Of a DNA stretch of 64,000 nucleotides, positions 1 through 9,737 are shown in pieces (position 1 is the first letter of the stretch; every line of letters begins with the position of its first letter). Source of the DNA: G963720475 sp963720475. GTDB taxonomy: Bacteria > Actinomycetota > Thermoleophilia > Solirubrobacterales > Thermoleophilaceae. The DNA is taken from positions 1,054,001 through 1,118,000 of the forward strand of contig OY970394.1 in assembly GCA_963720475.1 (NCBI GenBank), given 5' to 3'. The translations under genes and the position numbers were made by a program. Below the pieces are notes generated by a model. That model did no database searches. It saw nothing but the letters and a program-made list of their open reading frames with translations, and was not told the DNA's origin.

Positions 1-508
1 GTTCTGCGGCCGGCGCCGGGTCGCGTCCACCGCGGGCCGCTCGAGGACGTCGCCGGAGCGCTTCCGCCAGGCGCCGAGCGCTCGGGCTCGACGCGTTCGT
101 GCGCGTCAACGGCGACAGCCCGCTGCTCGACCCGGCGCTGGTCGACCACGGCGTCGAGCTGCTTCGCGCGAGGGCGACGCCGACCTCGTCACGAACGTCT
201 CGCCGCGCGCACCTACCCGACCGGCCAGTCGGTCGAGGTCGTGTCGGCGCCGACGCGTCGAGCGCGCCTGCGCCGAGATCGACGAGCCGACGAGCGCGAG
301 CACGTGACGCCGCACCTCTACCGCCACGCCGGGCGAGTTGCGGATCGGCGACTTCGCCCGCGAACCACCGGAGCGGGACGTGCGCCTCGACGCTCGACGA
401 CCGAGGACGACGCCGCGCGGCTCGAGGCGCTGCTCGGCGCGGCTCGAGCGCCCGCACTGGACCTACGGCAGGCCGAGCTCGTCGAGCTCGCGCGGAGCCG
501 TCGGATGA
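1..508 (+). CDS. SpsF-like cytidylyltransferase, 5' partial and frameshifted
   Basis: This is the C-terminal part of a nucleotidyltransferase of the SpsF / acylneuraminate cytidylyltransferase type. These proteins activate an acidic or other sugar with CTP. Reading across frames gives RVNGDSPLLDP (the nucleotide-binding NGDSPL motif), then DADLVTNV, YPTGQSVEVV, EHVTPHLY and TLDD, the usual order of the family's C-terminal half. The N-terminal loop lies outside the window. At least four single-base indels (near 170, 220, 340 and 495) break the frame. The stop TGA at 506-508 overlaps the next ATG at 505, so it is the first of a coupled operon leading to a NeuB-type synthase. That context suggests it could load a nonulosonic acid. 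Family assignment is fairly sure; the substrate is inferred. Confidence 0.72.
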
Positions 509-1513
509 GCCGCTGCGGGCGGCTGATCGGCCTCGGCGTCGGCGAGCAGCACATCGCCGGCTACGAGGCGCGCCGGCTGCGAGGTGGTCGCGATCTGCGA
601 CCTCGACGCCGAGCGGCTCGCCGAGGTGGGCGAGCGCCATCCCGGACGCCCGCGCGTACGCGAGCGCCGACGAGCTGCTCGACGATCCCGACGATCGACG
701 TCGTCTCGATCGCCACCTACGACGACGCCCACTACGACCAGGTCAAGCCGCGCGCTCGAGCACGGCAAGCACGTCTTCGTCGGAGAAGCCGCTCTGCCTG
801 CACCGCGAGGAGGCCGACGAGATCCGCACGCGCTGCTCGAGCGCGCCCCGAGCTGCGGCTGTCGTCGAACCTGCCGCTGCGCGCGTCGCCGCGCTTCGCA
901 GGCTGAAGCGGATGATCGACGACGGCGAGTTCGGCAGGCCGTACTACCTCGAGGGCGACTACGACTACGGCCGCCGCTGGAAGATGACCGACGGCTGGCG
1001 CGGCGAGCTCGACTACTACTCGGTCGTCCTCGGCGGCGCGGTCCACATGGTCGACCTGCTGCTCTGGCTCACCGGCGGCAGCGTCGTCGAGGTCGGCGCC
1101 GTCGGGAGCCAGGTCGCCAACCGCAGGGCACGCAAGTTCCGCTTCGACGACCTCGTCGTGGCGACGCTGAGCTTCGAGGCCGGCATGATCGCCAAGGTGG
1201 GCGCGAACTTCGCCTGCGTCCACCCCCACTTCCACGGCGTGAAGGTGTTCGGCACCGAGGCCACGTTCGTGAACGGACTCGGCCCGGCGCGCTCTACCGC
1301 CGCGCGGCCAGGACGACGCGTCGAGGAGCCGCTCGACGCCGCCTACCCGGGCGTCGAGAAGGGCGACCTGATCCCCGAGTTCGTCGCCTCGATCCGCGGC
1401 GAGGCGCCGGCGCGGGTCACCGCCGACGAGGTCTTCGAGGCGATGGCGGTCTGCTTCGCGATCGACGAGGCGGCCGCCGCGGAGACCGCGTCGGCGTCGA
1501 GCCCTTCGCCTAA
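505..1513 (+). CDS. Gfo/Idh/MocA-family sugar oxidoreductase (frameshifted)
   Basis: NAD(P)-dependent oxidoreductase of about 335 residues. The reconstructed product starts MSRCGRLIGLGVGEQHIAGY, a Rossmann dinucleotide loop, followed by VVAICDLDAERL, the motif EKPLCLHREEADEI (the EKP lysine is typical of the family) and a C-terminal domain with YYLEGDYDYG and GGAVHMVDLLLWLTGG, where the GGxxxHxxDL signature fits the substrate and catalytic region. The stretch 905-1290 is intact; before it at least seven indels, mostly an extra G or C, break the frame. It overlaps the SpsF-like gene (ATGA). In a sugar-acid cassette a Gfo/Idh enzyme would oxidise or reduce a nucleotide sugar or free sugar; the substrate is unknown. 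Confidence 0.85.
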
Positions 1514-1528
1514 CCTGCCTGGCCCCGC

Positions 1529-2703
1529 ATGACCCAGATCCCCTTCGGAAAGCCGCTGATCGGCGAGGCGGAGCGCGAACGCCGTCGCCGACGTGCTCGA
1601 GCGGCACGACGCTCACCCACGGGCCGCGCGTGAAGGAGTTCGAGCGGCGTTCGCCGAGTTCACCGGCGCGCCGCACGCGATCGCGACCGCGACCTGCATG
1701 GCCTCGCTCCACCTCGCCTATCTGGCGCTCGACCTCGGGCCCGGGCGACGAGGTGCTCGTCCCCGCGCAGACCCACGTCGCGATGGCCCACGCGGTCGAG
1801 GCTTGCGGCGCGAAGCCGGTCTTCGTCGACGCCGAGCCCGAGACCGGCAACGTCGACCTGGACCAGCTCGAGATCGCTGATCACCGACGCGCACCCGCGC
1901 GATCTCGGTCGTCCACTACCTCGGCCTGCCGGTGGACATGGAGCGCGTGCTCGAGATCGCCCGCAAGCGCGACCTGTTCGTCGTCGAGGACTGCGCGATC
2001 GCGCTCGGCGCGCGCTTCGACGGCACGCACGTCGGCCTGCACGGCGACATCGGCTGCTTCTCGTTCTACCCCGTCAAGCACATCACGCACCGGCGAGGGC
2101 GGGATGGTGATCACGACGCGCGACGACATCGCCGAGCGGGTCTCGAAGCAGCGCGCGTTCGGGATCGACAAGAGCGTGCTCGCCGACCGCCGCCACACCG
2201 GCGCCTACGACATCGAGCATGCTCGGCCTCAACTACCGCCTCGGCGAGATCGGCGCGGCGATGGGCGTCGAGCAGATGAAGCGGCTCGACCGGGTTCCTC
2301 GACGCGCGCGAGCGCAACTACGCGGCGCTCGCCGAGGGCCTCGCGCGAGATCGACGAGCTCGAGCTGATCGACTCCGACCACGACGGCGACGCTGCGACG
2401 CGAGCCACTACTGCCTCGTCGCGCTGCTCGAGGGCCCGCTCGCCGAGCGCCGCGAGCAGATGATCGAGGCGCTCAAGGCGCGCGGCGTCGGCACGAGCGT
2501 CTACTACCCGCAGGCCGCTGCCCGACACGCGCTACTACCGCGAGACATACGGCTACGCGGCGGGTTCCTGCCCGAGGCCGCGACGGATCAGCTACAGGCT
2601 CGATCGCCTTCCCGTCGGCCCGCACGTGAGCGAGGACGACGTCGAGACGATCGTCGCGACGACGCGCAGCGTGCTCGAGGAGGCCGACGGTCGCGTGCGC
2701 TGA
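1529..2703 (+). CDS. DegT/DnrJ/EryC1 sugar aminotransferase (frameshifted)
   Basis: PLP-dependent aminotransferase that puts an amino group on a keto nucleotide sugar. The start ATG 1529 gives MTQIPFGKPLIGEAE. Family landmarks follow in order: TLTHGPRVKEFE, the PLP-phosphate region ATCMASLHLAYL, VVEDCAIALGARF (the PLP-ring aspartate), GCFSFYPVKHIT with the Schiff-base lysine near base 2080, EGGMVITT, and GLNYRLGEIGAAMG. About ten one-base indels, nearly all extra G or C, interrupt the frame; each is repaired by removing one base. Length after repair (about 390 aa) is normal for the family. It sits between the oxidoreductase and an SDR, as in pseudaminate/legionaminate-type pathways. Confidence 0.9.
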
Positions 2704-3726
2704 GCTCGACGGGACGGCGGATCGCGCTCGTCGGCGGCGCCGGCTTCATCGGCCACACGCTCGCGCTCGAGCTCAAGGAGCGCGGCGCCGAGGTCGAGGT
2801 CATCGACGGACTCGAGGTCAACAACCTGCTCCACTACACTCGCCCTGCCGGCGGACCAGCCGAACCGCGACCTCTACCTGCAAGATCATCCAGCAGCGGC
2901 TCGACAAGCTCGACGACGGCCGGCATCCCGCTCGCACGTCCAGGACGCGCGCGACTACGACGGGCTGTCGCGCACGCTCGGCGAGATCGAGCCGCAGACG
3001 GTCGTCCACCTCGCCGCCGTCGCGCACGCCGGCAAGTCGAACAAGGACCCGATGAGCACGTTCGACCACAGCCTGCGCACGCTCGAGAACGCGCTCGACT
3101 ACGCGCGCGACGACGCCGAGCACTTCATCTACTTCTCCTCGAGCATGGTCTACGGCAACTTCCTCACGCCCGAGGTCTCCGAGGACCACCCGCTCGACCC
3201 GATCGGCATCTACGGCGCGCTCAAGCTCGCCGGCGAGAAGATCGTGATCGCCTACGAGCAGGTCTTCGACCTGCCGTACACGATCATCCGCCCCTCGGCG
3301 CTCTACGGGCCGGGCTGCGTCAGCCGCCGGGTCGGCCAGATCTTCATCGAGAGCGCGCTCGTCGGCGACACGCTGCGCGTGGACGGCGAGGGCGACGAGC
3401 GGATCGACTTCTCCTACATCGACGACGTCGTCGACGGGATCGTGCGCACGATCGCCGACCCGGCGGCGCGCAACGAGACCTTCAACATCACGACCGGCGC
3501 GTCGCGCTCGCTCGCCGAGCTGATCGAGATCGTCCAGGAGCACTTCCCCGAGGTCGAGGTCGAGTACGTCGAGCGCGACGCGCTGCGCCCGTTCCGCGGC
3601 ACGCTGACGATCGACAAGGCGCGCGAGCTGATCGGCTACGAGCCGCAGGTCACGCTCGAGGAGGGGCTCGACCGCTACGTCGCCTGGTACCGCGAGCTCG
3701 TCGGCGAGCAAGTCCCGGCGTCCTGA
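2703..3726 (+). CDS. NAD-dependent epimerase/dehydratase (SDR), frameshifted N-terminus
   Basis: Extended SDR acting on a nucleotide sugar. The Rossmann loop LVGGAGFIGHTLA lies directly after the aminotransferase stop. After three extra bases (near 2840, 2890, 2925) the frame is open from about 2990: VVHLAAVAHAG, the catalytic triad region YFSSSMVYG with YGALKLAGEK (YxxxK), RPSALYGPG, DFSYIDDVVDGI and FNITTG. The C-terminus IDKARELIGYEPQVTLEEGL is standard for the family. No ATG/GTG/TTG lies in frame at the expected place, so the start is unresolved and probably hidden by an indel near 2695. It may be the 4,6-dehydratase or epimerase step of the cassette; which one cannot be told from sequence. 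Confidence 0.87.
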
Positions 3727-3737
3727 CGGGGCGCGCC

Positions 3738-4449
3738 GTGGCGATCTCGCCGAGGACGCCTGGCTGGGCGAGCGGTTCGGGCGTGCCGGTGTTCACGGTC
3801 GCCGCCGGCGGACGCTGCGGAGCTGTCCGAGCGCGCGCGACGCGCGGCGAGCCGGCGTTCTACCAGGCGAAGGTGCCGCTGCGACGGCGGATCGACGAGC
3901 GGTCGACGCTGGCGGCCGCGGGATTCACGTCGTCGACGTGAACCTCACCCTCGGCGCCGGCCCGGGCGCGAGGACGCGGCCGCTGCCGTGGACGGTGCGC
4001 GAGGCCGGCGCCGACGACTGGGACGCCGTGCTCGAGATCGCCGGCTCGGCGTTCCGCTGCACGCGCTTCCACCTCGACCCGCGATCGCCGACGCGACGCC
4101 GACGCGATCAAGCGCGACTGGGTGGAGAGCTACCTTCGACGGGCAAGCGCGGCGACCACGTGCTCGTCGCCGAGCCGGCGACGGCCGCCGGTCGGCTTCC
4201 TCGCGGTGCTGCGCCGACGATGGCGACGCAGGTGATCGACCTGGTCGCGGTCGTCCGCCGATGCCCGCGGCCGCGGCGCCGGGCGCGCGCTCCGTGCGCG
4301 CTTCGTCGGACGTGCCGACGCGCGTCGAGCGCGACGGCGTCCGCGTCGGCACGCAGGCCGCCAACGTCGCCGCGACCTGCGCTCTACGAGCGGCTCGGCT
4401 TCACGCTCGGCGCGAGCGCCGTACAACCTGCACGCTGCGGGTGGGCTGA
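3738..4449 (+). CDS. GNAT acetyltransferase, WecD/PseH-like (frameshifted)
   Basis: Acetyl-CoA-dependent N-acyltransferase, likely acting on the amino sugar made upstream. Reconstruction gives an N-terminal part (AEDAWLGERFG, EPAFYQAKVP, AAGFHVVDVNLTL) and a GNAT core with DDWDAVLEIAGSAF, RFHLDPAIADADA, DWVESY, VGFLAVLRDD, VIDLVAVV and the acetyl-CoA loop region ARGRGAGRALV, then NVAATALYERLGFTLGA. The RFHxDP and W-rich mid-section resembles dTDP-fucosamine acetyltransferase (WecD) and PseH-like enzymes. At least eight indels occur. The start is unresolved: GTG 3738 is a candidate only if an indel lies just after it. The stop overlaps the NeuB start (ATGA at 4449). Confidence 0.75.
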
Positions 4450-5460
4450 TGCGGATCGGCGCCGTCGACAGCGACGAGCGGGTCGTGTGGTCGCCGAGAT
4501 CGGCAACAACCACGAGGGCGACGCGGGCGTCGCGCGCGAGCTGGTCGAGCGCCGCGGCGGACGCCGGCGCCGACGCGGTCAAGCTCCAGGTCTTCCAGGC
4601 CGAGCGCTTCGTCCGCCCGGCCGACACGGACGCGGCTCGCGCAGATGGCGCGCTTCGAGCTCTCGCGCGCGGAGATCGAGCGGAGCTCGCCGCGCTCGCG
4701 CGCGAGCTCGGCCTCGCGTTCGTCGCGACGCCGCTCGACCTCGAGAGCGTCGGCGTTCCTCGAGCCGCTGGTCGACGCCTTCAAGATCGCCTCGGGCGAC
4801 AACGACTTCGTCCCGCTGCTCGACGCGGTCGCGGCGACCGGGAAGCCCGCGATCGTCTCGACCGGGCTCACCGACCTCGACGCGATGCGCGCGACGCGCG
4901 CGACCGGCTCGCGACCGGCAGCGAGACGGAGGTCGCGCTGCTCCACTGCGTCAGCGCCTACCCGGCGAGCGCCGGAGAGCGCTGAACCTGGCGGCGATCG
5001 CGCTGCTCGAAGGACGAGCTCGGCGGCGACCGTCGGCTACTCGGACCACGCGCTCGGGATCGACGCGGCGGTCGCCGCGGTCGCGCTCGGGCGCGCGGAT
5101 CGTCGAGAAGCACTTCACGCTCGACCACGACTAGTCGGACTTCCGCGACCACCAGCTGTCCGCCGAGCCGGACGAGCTGCGCCGAGCTCGTCGAGCGCGT
5201 GCGCGCCGTCGAGCGCGATGCTCGGCCGGCGCGGCCGAGGAGGTGCAGCCCGAGGAGGAGCCGCTCACGGCGGCCGCGCGCCGCTCGATCGTCGCCGCGC
5301 GCGACCTGCCCGCCGGCCACGAGCTCGGCGCCGAAGACCTCGACCTGGCTGCGCCCGCGCGACGGGCTCGCCCCGGGCGCAGGAGGGCGAGCTCCTCGGC
5401 CGGCGGCTCAAGCGCGCGGTCGGCGCAGGCGAGACGCTCACGGCGGAGGCGCTCGAGTGA
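4449..5460 (+). CDS. NeuB-family nonulosonic acid synthase with SAF domain (frameshifted, in-frame TAG)
   Basis: Condenses phosphoenolpyruvate with an N-acetylated amino sugar to give a sialic-, pseudaminic- or legionaminic-type acid. Reconstructed landmarks: VVAEIGNNHEGD, ADAGADAVKLQVFQAE, FVATPLDLESVAFLE, DAFKIASGDNDF, KPAIVSTGLTDLD, LLHCVSAYPA, TVGYSDHALGIDAAVAAVALG, IVEKHFTLDH and SDFRDHQLSA, all in NeuB order; then a C-terminal SAF (antifreeze-like) domain from about 5275 (RSIVAARDLPAGHELGAEDL). A TAG at 5132-5134 interrupts HFTLDHD-SDFRDH where a residue is expected. I read it as an error, like the roughly ten one-base indels around it. Full length is about 335 aa, normal. The exact product (Neu5Ac, Pse, Leg or other) cannot be decided. 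Confidence 0.9.
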
Positions 5461-7237
5461 GCGCTGCCGCGGACTCGGACGAACAGCTCAGAGAGCTGGT
5501 CGCCGCTTCGAGGCCTCGTACGTCGAGCGCGCGCGGGCCGCCGGTCGGTGCCACTTCGGTCCACGCCTCCTGGTCGGCGCCCTGCCGTTCCGGGAGCGCG
5601 CTCGGCGGCTGGTGGTGTCGGCCCGATGAGGACGAGTCCGTCGTGGTGCTGCCCAACCCGTGGGACGATCGCGACGCGGTCGCCCTCTACGCCCGCCATG
5701 TTCGCTCGGGCGCCCTGGCGGCAGAGCTCGGCGATGCGCTCGGTGACCACCACGGCACCGATCACCCTCGGGTTTATTGGGAGCTGCTGATCGAGCCGTG
5801 GCTTCACATGACCGTGAGCCAGCTGCTCGATCGTGCGTTGTACGTGAGAACTGCGCACGCTCTCTTTCCCGATGCGCCGATCCTCGAGGGGCGCGCTCGC
5901 CGCCCCCGCGACGATGTGGCAGGCGCCAACGAGCAGAAGACCGATCGCTGGAACGCGGGGCTCGTCAGCGAAATCTGCCGCGGGCGTGCTCCAGCCGAGC
6001 CGCGGCCGGAGGCGCCCGTGCAGCGCCGCCCGCGCTCCCGGCGGGCTGCGCGCCCTGATGGCGGTTCGCCGCGGCCGACCTTGCGGGCGCTGCTGCGGCT
6101 CGCGCTCGGCCGGCCAGCGCGGCCGCCGCCTCGCGCTGCTCGGCCCCACGGCCTCGGGGCGGGGGAGATCCTTGCGCTCAATCGCTCGGTCGGTGGGTCG
6201 GCCGGCGCGGCCGCTCGTGCTGCGACGGCAGCGCGCCCGGTCGACCCGGGGCGCGATCTGCGCTCGCGGCAGGCCTCGTGCCGGAGCACCCGAGTGCCGA
6301 TCGATGCGCTGCTTCCGCGTCTCATTCCTCGTTCGCTCGAGGGCTACGCCGGGCTCTCGAGCGCAGCGAGGCGGCGTACGGGGCCGACTGCGCGATGCTG
6401 GACGGCTCTATTCGTTCATGGACGCCGAGAACGAGTTCATCGCGCGCTCGAAGGCCGCCGGTCACCGCTCGCAGAGGTCCAGCACGGCGGAGCGACCCTC
6501 GCCTCGCGTCGCATCCGCCGTCGGACTTCGTCGCCGGGCCCGGCTCGCATTTCGACCTCTTCTTCGCTTGGGGACCGCGGCACACGCCGAGCGCTCCCGC
6601 AGCCCCGGATCGTCGAGCTTCGCGACAGTCACCACGGCGGCGACGACGGCGTCGTGATCGTCGAGATGCTCCTGCCGCCGCACAACCAGCTGCTGCGCTT
6701 CGAGACCTTCCCGCTGGCGAACCAGGTCTTCGCCGAGCTCGATCGCCTGAACGCGTTCGTCGAGGCGGTCGGCCAACCCGTGAGCGCCTACGCCTGAAGC
6801 GCTTTCCCGGACGGTCGCGGCCGGCGCGCGCCCGCCCGCGCTCGCGAAGCTGCCCGCGGCGGAGTCGCGCGACCGCCCGATCTGCGGTAGCGTGGATGCA
6901 GACCGCCCGGGTAGCCGTGCTCGCCTACCCGGATACCCCCTTCATCGAGGCGATGGTGCTCGGGGTTCCGACGATCGGAATCTGGGACACAAAGCTATGG
7001 AACTGGACAGACGACGCACAAAAACCCTTCGACGCCCTGGCGGCGGCCGGCGTCGTGTTCTCGGATCCCCGCTGCCGCGGCGGCGAAGCTCGACGAGGTC
7101 TATCCGCGTGCGCAGGATGGTGGCGCGAGCCGGAGATCCAGGCCGCCCGGCGGCTGTTCCTCGAGCGCTTCGCGATCGGCGGCGACTGGCGCGAGCCATG
7201 GACACGAACCCTGAAGGAGCTGGAGCACGAGGGATAG
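5457..7237 (+). CDS. LIC12162-like putative surface-carbohydrate transferase (heavily frameshifted)
   Basis: Large protein (about 590 aa after repair) resembling the LIC12162 family of putative transferases found in Leptospira O-antigen loci. Seen across frames: FGPRLLVGALPF, VVLPNPWDDRDAV, RVYWELLIEPWLH (the R-YW-I--PWL signature), AEVQHGG, PSDFVAGPGSHFDLFFAWG, VVIVEMLLPPHNQ, and a C-terminal region with YPDTPFIEAMVLGVPTIGIW and WNWTDDAQKPFDALAAAGVVF. The last part has the shape of a GT-B C-terminal domain. GTG 5457 overlaps the NeuB stop (GTGA), so it belongs to the same operon and may use the acid made there. Frames change at least ten times between 5490 and 7130. The biochemical activity of this family is not established to my knowledge. 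Confidence 0.68.
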
Positions 7238-7245
7238 CGCGCGGA

Positions 7246-8159
7246 ATGCCTGATTTCTCCGACAACGCGCCCGTCGCCGACGTCGCGTGCCCGTTCGGCT
7301 GCGACGGCGTGCGCCGCCAGGTCGTCGACACCGTCTGGGACGCGCCCGAGTCGGCGGTCTACCGCTGCGAGACCTGCGAGATCGTCTTCCTCCACCCGAT
7401 CATGAGCGTGGAGGACGAGAAGGCCTTCTACGAGGCCGAGTTCGCCGCGTACATGAAGGAGCGCAGGCTCGCCCGGGGAGACGAAGCCCGAGGAACACTT
7501 CGAGGAGTGGCAGCCCGAGGCCCGCCGGCGGCTCGAGAACCTCAAGCCCTGGCTGCGCGAGGGGATGCGCGTGCTCGAGGTCGGCTCTTCGACGGGCTTC
7601 CTGCTCGATGCCGTGGCGCCGTTCGTCGGCTCGACGGTCGGCGTCGAGCCCGGCGAGCACTACCGCGAGTACGCGAACTCGCGCGGGATCGAGACGTTCG
7701 CCACGCTCGAGGAGGTCTCCGGCGACGAGTTCGACCTCGTGATGGCGTACTACGTCGTCGAGCACATGCGCGACCCGATCGACGAGCTCGGCCGCTGGCG
7801 CGACCTGCTCGACGAGGGCGGCCACTGCGCGGTCGAGGTCCCGAACGTCGACGATGCGCTCGTCCGCTACTACCAGCTCGACGCCTTCGACCGCTTCTAC
7901 TGGCAGCGCGCCCACTACTTCAACTACTCGCACAGGACGCTGACGATGGTGCTCGAGCGCGCCGGCTTCAGCGCCGTCGAGGAGATCCCCGACCAGCGCT
8001 ACGACATTTCGAACCACATCCACTGGCTGATGGAAGGGCAAGCCGGGGGGAAGGGCAAGTACACCGACCTGCTTCGACGAGGCGGTCGACCGCGAGTACC
8101 GCCGCGTGCTGAAGGACAGCTGGCACTGCGACACGGTGTTCGCCGTGGCGACGCGCTGA
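7246..8159 (+). CDS. SAM-dependent methyltransferase with N-terminal Cys cluster
   Basis: Class I SAM methyltransferase of about 300 aa. The N-terminus has two Cys pairs in short spacing (CPFGC and YRCETCEIVF), probably a zinc-binding knuckle, as in many sugar C- or O-methyltransferases from antibiotic and surface-glycan loci. The SAM-binding loop VLEVGSSTGFLL comes at about residue 110, then VGVEPGEHY, the acidic post-strand region FDLVMAYYVVEHM and HCAVEVPNV. Two indels (near 7480 and 8075) split it; reading across gives the C-terminus DEAVDREYRRVLKDSWHCDTVF. The ATG is nine bases after the previous stop, so it is probably co-transcribed. The methylated sugar is unknown. Confidence 0.82.
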
Positions 8160-8171
8160 GCGCCTCGCGGG

Positions 8172-8848
8172 CTACGACGGCGCAGCCGCGGCAACCAGCT
8201 CGTCGAAGCGCTTGTCGAGTTCGGCCATGTCCCCGACCGTCGGGACGTCTTCATCCGCGAACGGGTTCGGTCCCTCGACGGGAATCCGCCCGACGAACGG
8301 CACGCCCGCCTCTCGCGCGCCCTCGAGATCGGTCATCGCGTCGCCGACGAACAGCGCCTCCTCCGAGCGAAGATCGTGCTCGGCGAGGATGCGGAGCGTG
8401 ATCTCGCCCTTGGTGGCCGGGCTGCCGTTCACGTCGCGGAAGTAGCCGCTGAGCTTGCGCGCCTCGACGATCCCGACGAGCTCCTCGTGCGGCGTCCCCG
8501 AGGCGACGAACAGCAGGACCCCCTCGCCGTGCAGGCGCTCGAGCAGCTCGCACGTCCCGGGCACGAACGGGCACGCGAGCACCTCGTCGAGCGCGATGCG
8601 CGAGAACTCGTCGCCGAGGCGCTCGAGCTCGGCGTCGTCGAGCGGCTGATCGAGGATGTCCGAGTAGATCAGGCGGAACTTCTCGAAGCGCGAGATCCCC
8701 GCGAGGCGCAGGTGGAGCGCGACGATCTCGGGGACGTGCTCGGCGTGGCCCTCGTCTTCGAACAGCCGTGCGAACGTTCTCGTCTTGATCTCGGCCGACT
8801 CGAGGATCACGCCGTCGAAATCGAAAATGACGGCGCGTGTCGGCTCAT
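8172..8848 (-). CDS. HAD-superfamily sugar-phosphate phosphatase
   Basis: HAD phosphatase of about 225 aa. Motif I reads AVIFDFDGVILESAEIK on the minus strand at about 8790-8835, motif II is LFVASGTPHEEL, the motif III lysine is in GSPATKGEI, and motif IV is ALFVGDAMTDLEGAREAGV. The cap (residues 20-90, helical) is of the PGMB/phosphoglycolate type. The likely start is ATG 8848-8846, overlapping the TGA of the upstream SDR; this needs one missing base near 8840 because the frames otherwise disagree by one. It ends the minus operon. It could dephosphorylate a sugar-phosphate intermediate made by the operon; the substrate is inferred only. Confidence 0.85.
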
Positions 8849-9737
8849 TCCGCGGCGGGCTTCGCCTCGTCCAGCTCCTGCATGCAGTCGAGCAGGCCCT
8901 GCCCGATGTCCGTGTAGTGGTTCGAGACGAGCTTGCGCGCGAGCCGCGGCTTGAAGCTGTAGGGCGAGATCGCGTAGTGGGCCGACGACTCGGCCTCCTC
9001 CGCCGACGGCGGCGTCAGCTCGATCTCGAGCTCGCCCGGGGCGATCTCGCCGATCAGCTCGAGCAGCTCGCGGAAGCGCAGCGGGTGGTTGCCGGTGAGC
9101 ACGAGTTGCTCGTTCGCGTACTCGTCGCCGAGCGCTTCGACGCACAGCCGCGCCGCGTCCTCGACGTGGATGTACTCGCGCAGCTCGTCACCGGTGCCCT
9201 GCGCGGTGATGCGCCGCTCGGACAGCGCCTGCTGCAGATAGCGGTGAACGCTGTTGGCGTCGGTCGCGCGGCGGCCGTAGAGCGTGCCGAAGCGGAGGAT
9301 CGTGTAGTCGAGGCCGTAGGCGCGGCTGTACTCCTCGACGTAGAGCTCGCAGGCCTGCTTCGAGACGCGGTAGAACGAGCCGGCGTCGCCGAATACGTAG
9401 ATCGTGCTCGCGAAGACGAAGCGCCCGACGCCCGCCTCGCGCGCCGCCTCGAGCAGGTTGAGGTTGCCGAGGACGTTGGCGCGCGCGGTCTCGAGCGGCT
9501 GCTCGCGCGCGGTGTCGAGGTCGGCGAGCCCGGCGAAGTTGTAGACCGCTTCAGCACCGGCCGTCGCGGCGACGACCGCCTCGGGATCGGCGATGTCGCC
9601 GAGCACGAACTGCTGGTCGTCGCGGACCCAGGGGACTCGGCGCGGTCGAAGATCGTCACCTCGTTGCCGGCGTCGGCGAGGGAATCGGCGACATGGCTGC
9701 CGACGAAGCCCGATCCGCCGAATACGACCGCCTTCAC
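8845..9737 (-). CDS. NAD-dependent epimerase/dehydratase (SDR)
   Basis: Extended SDR of about 297 aa. GTG 9737 starts MKAVVFGGSGFVGSHVADSL, the dinucleotide loop; then VYNFAGLADLDTAR, FASTIYVFGDAGSFYRVSKQACE (Y and K of the YxxxK motif), ILRFGTLYGRR, YIHVEDAARL and LVLTGNHPLRF. One extra base near 9635 separates the first 35 residues from the rest. GTG overlaps the stop of the upstream dehydrogenase (GTGA) and its own stop overlaps the HAD start. A probable nucleotide-sugar epimerase or reductase; no specific activity can be assigned. Confidence 0.9.

Noticed and set aside
5132..5134. Recoded stop (for example pyrrolysine) in the NeuB-like gene
   Set aside because: Surrounded by clear sequence errors, and no context for recoding is visible.
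1..7237. A decayed pseudogene cassette
   Set aside because: Conserved motifs are kept on both sides of every frame change and the changes are nearly all single G/C indels, which fits sequencing error better than decay.
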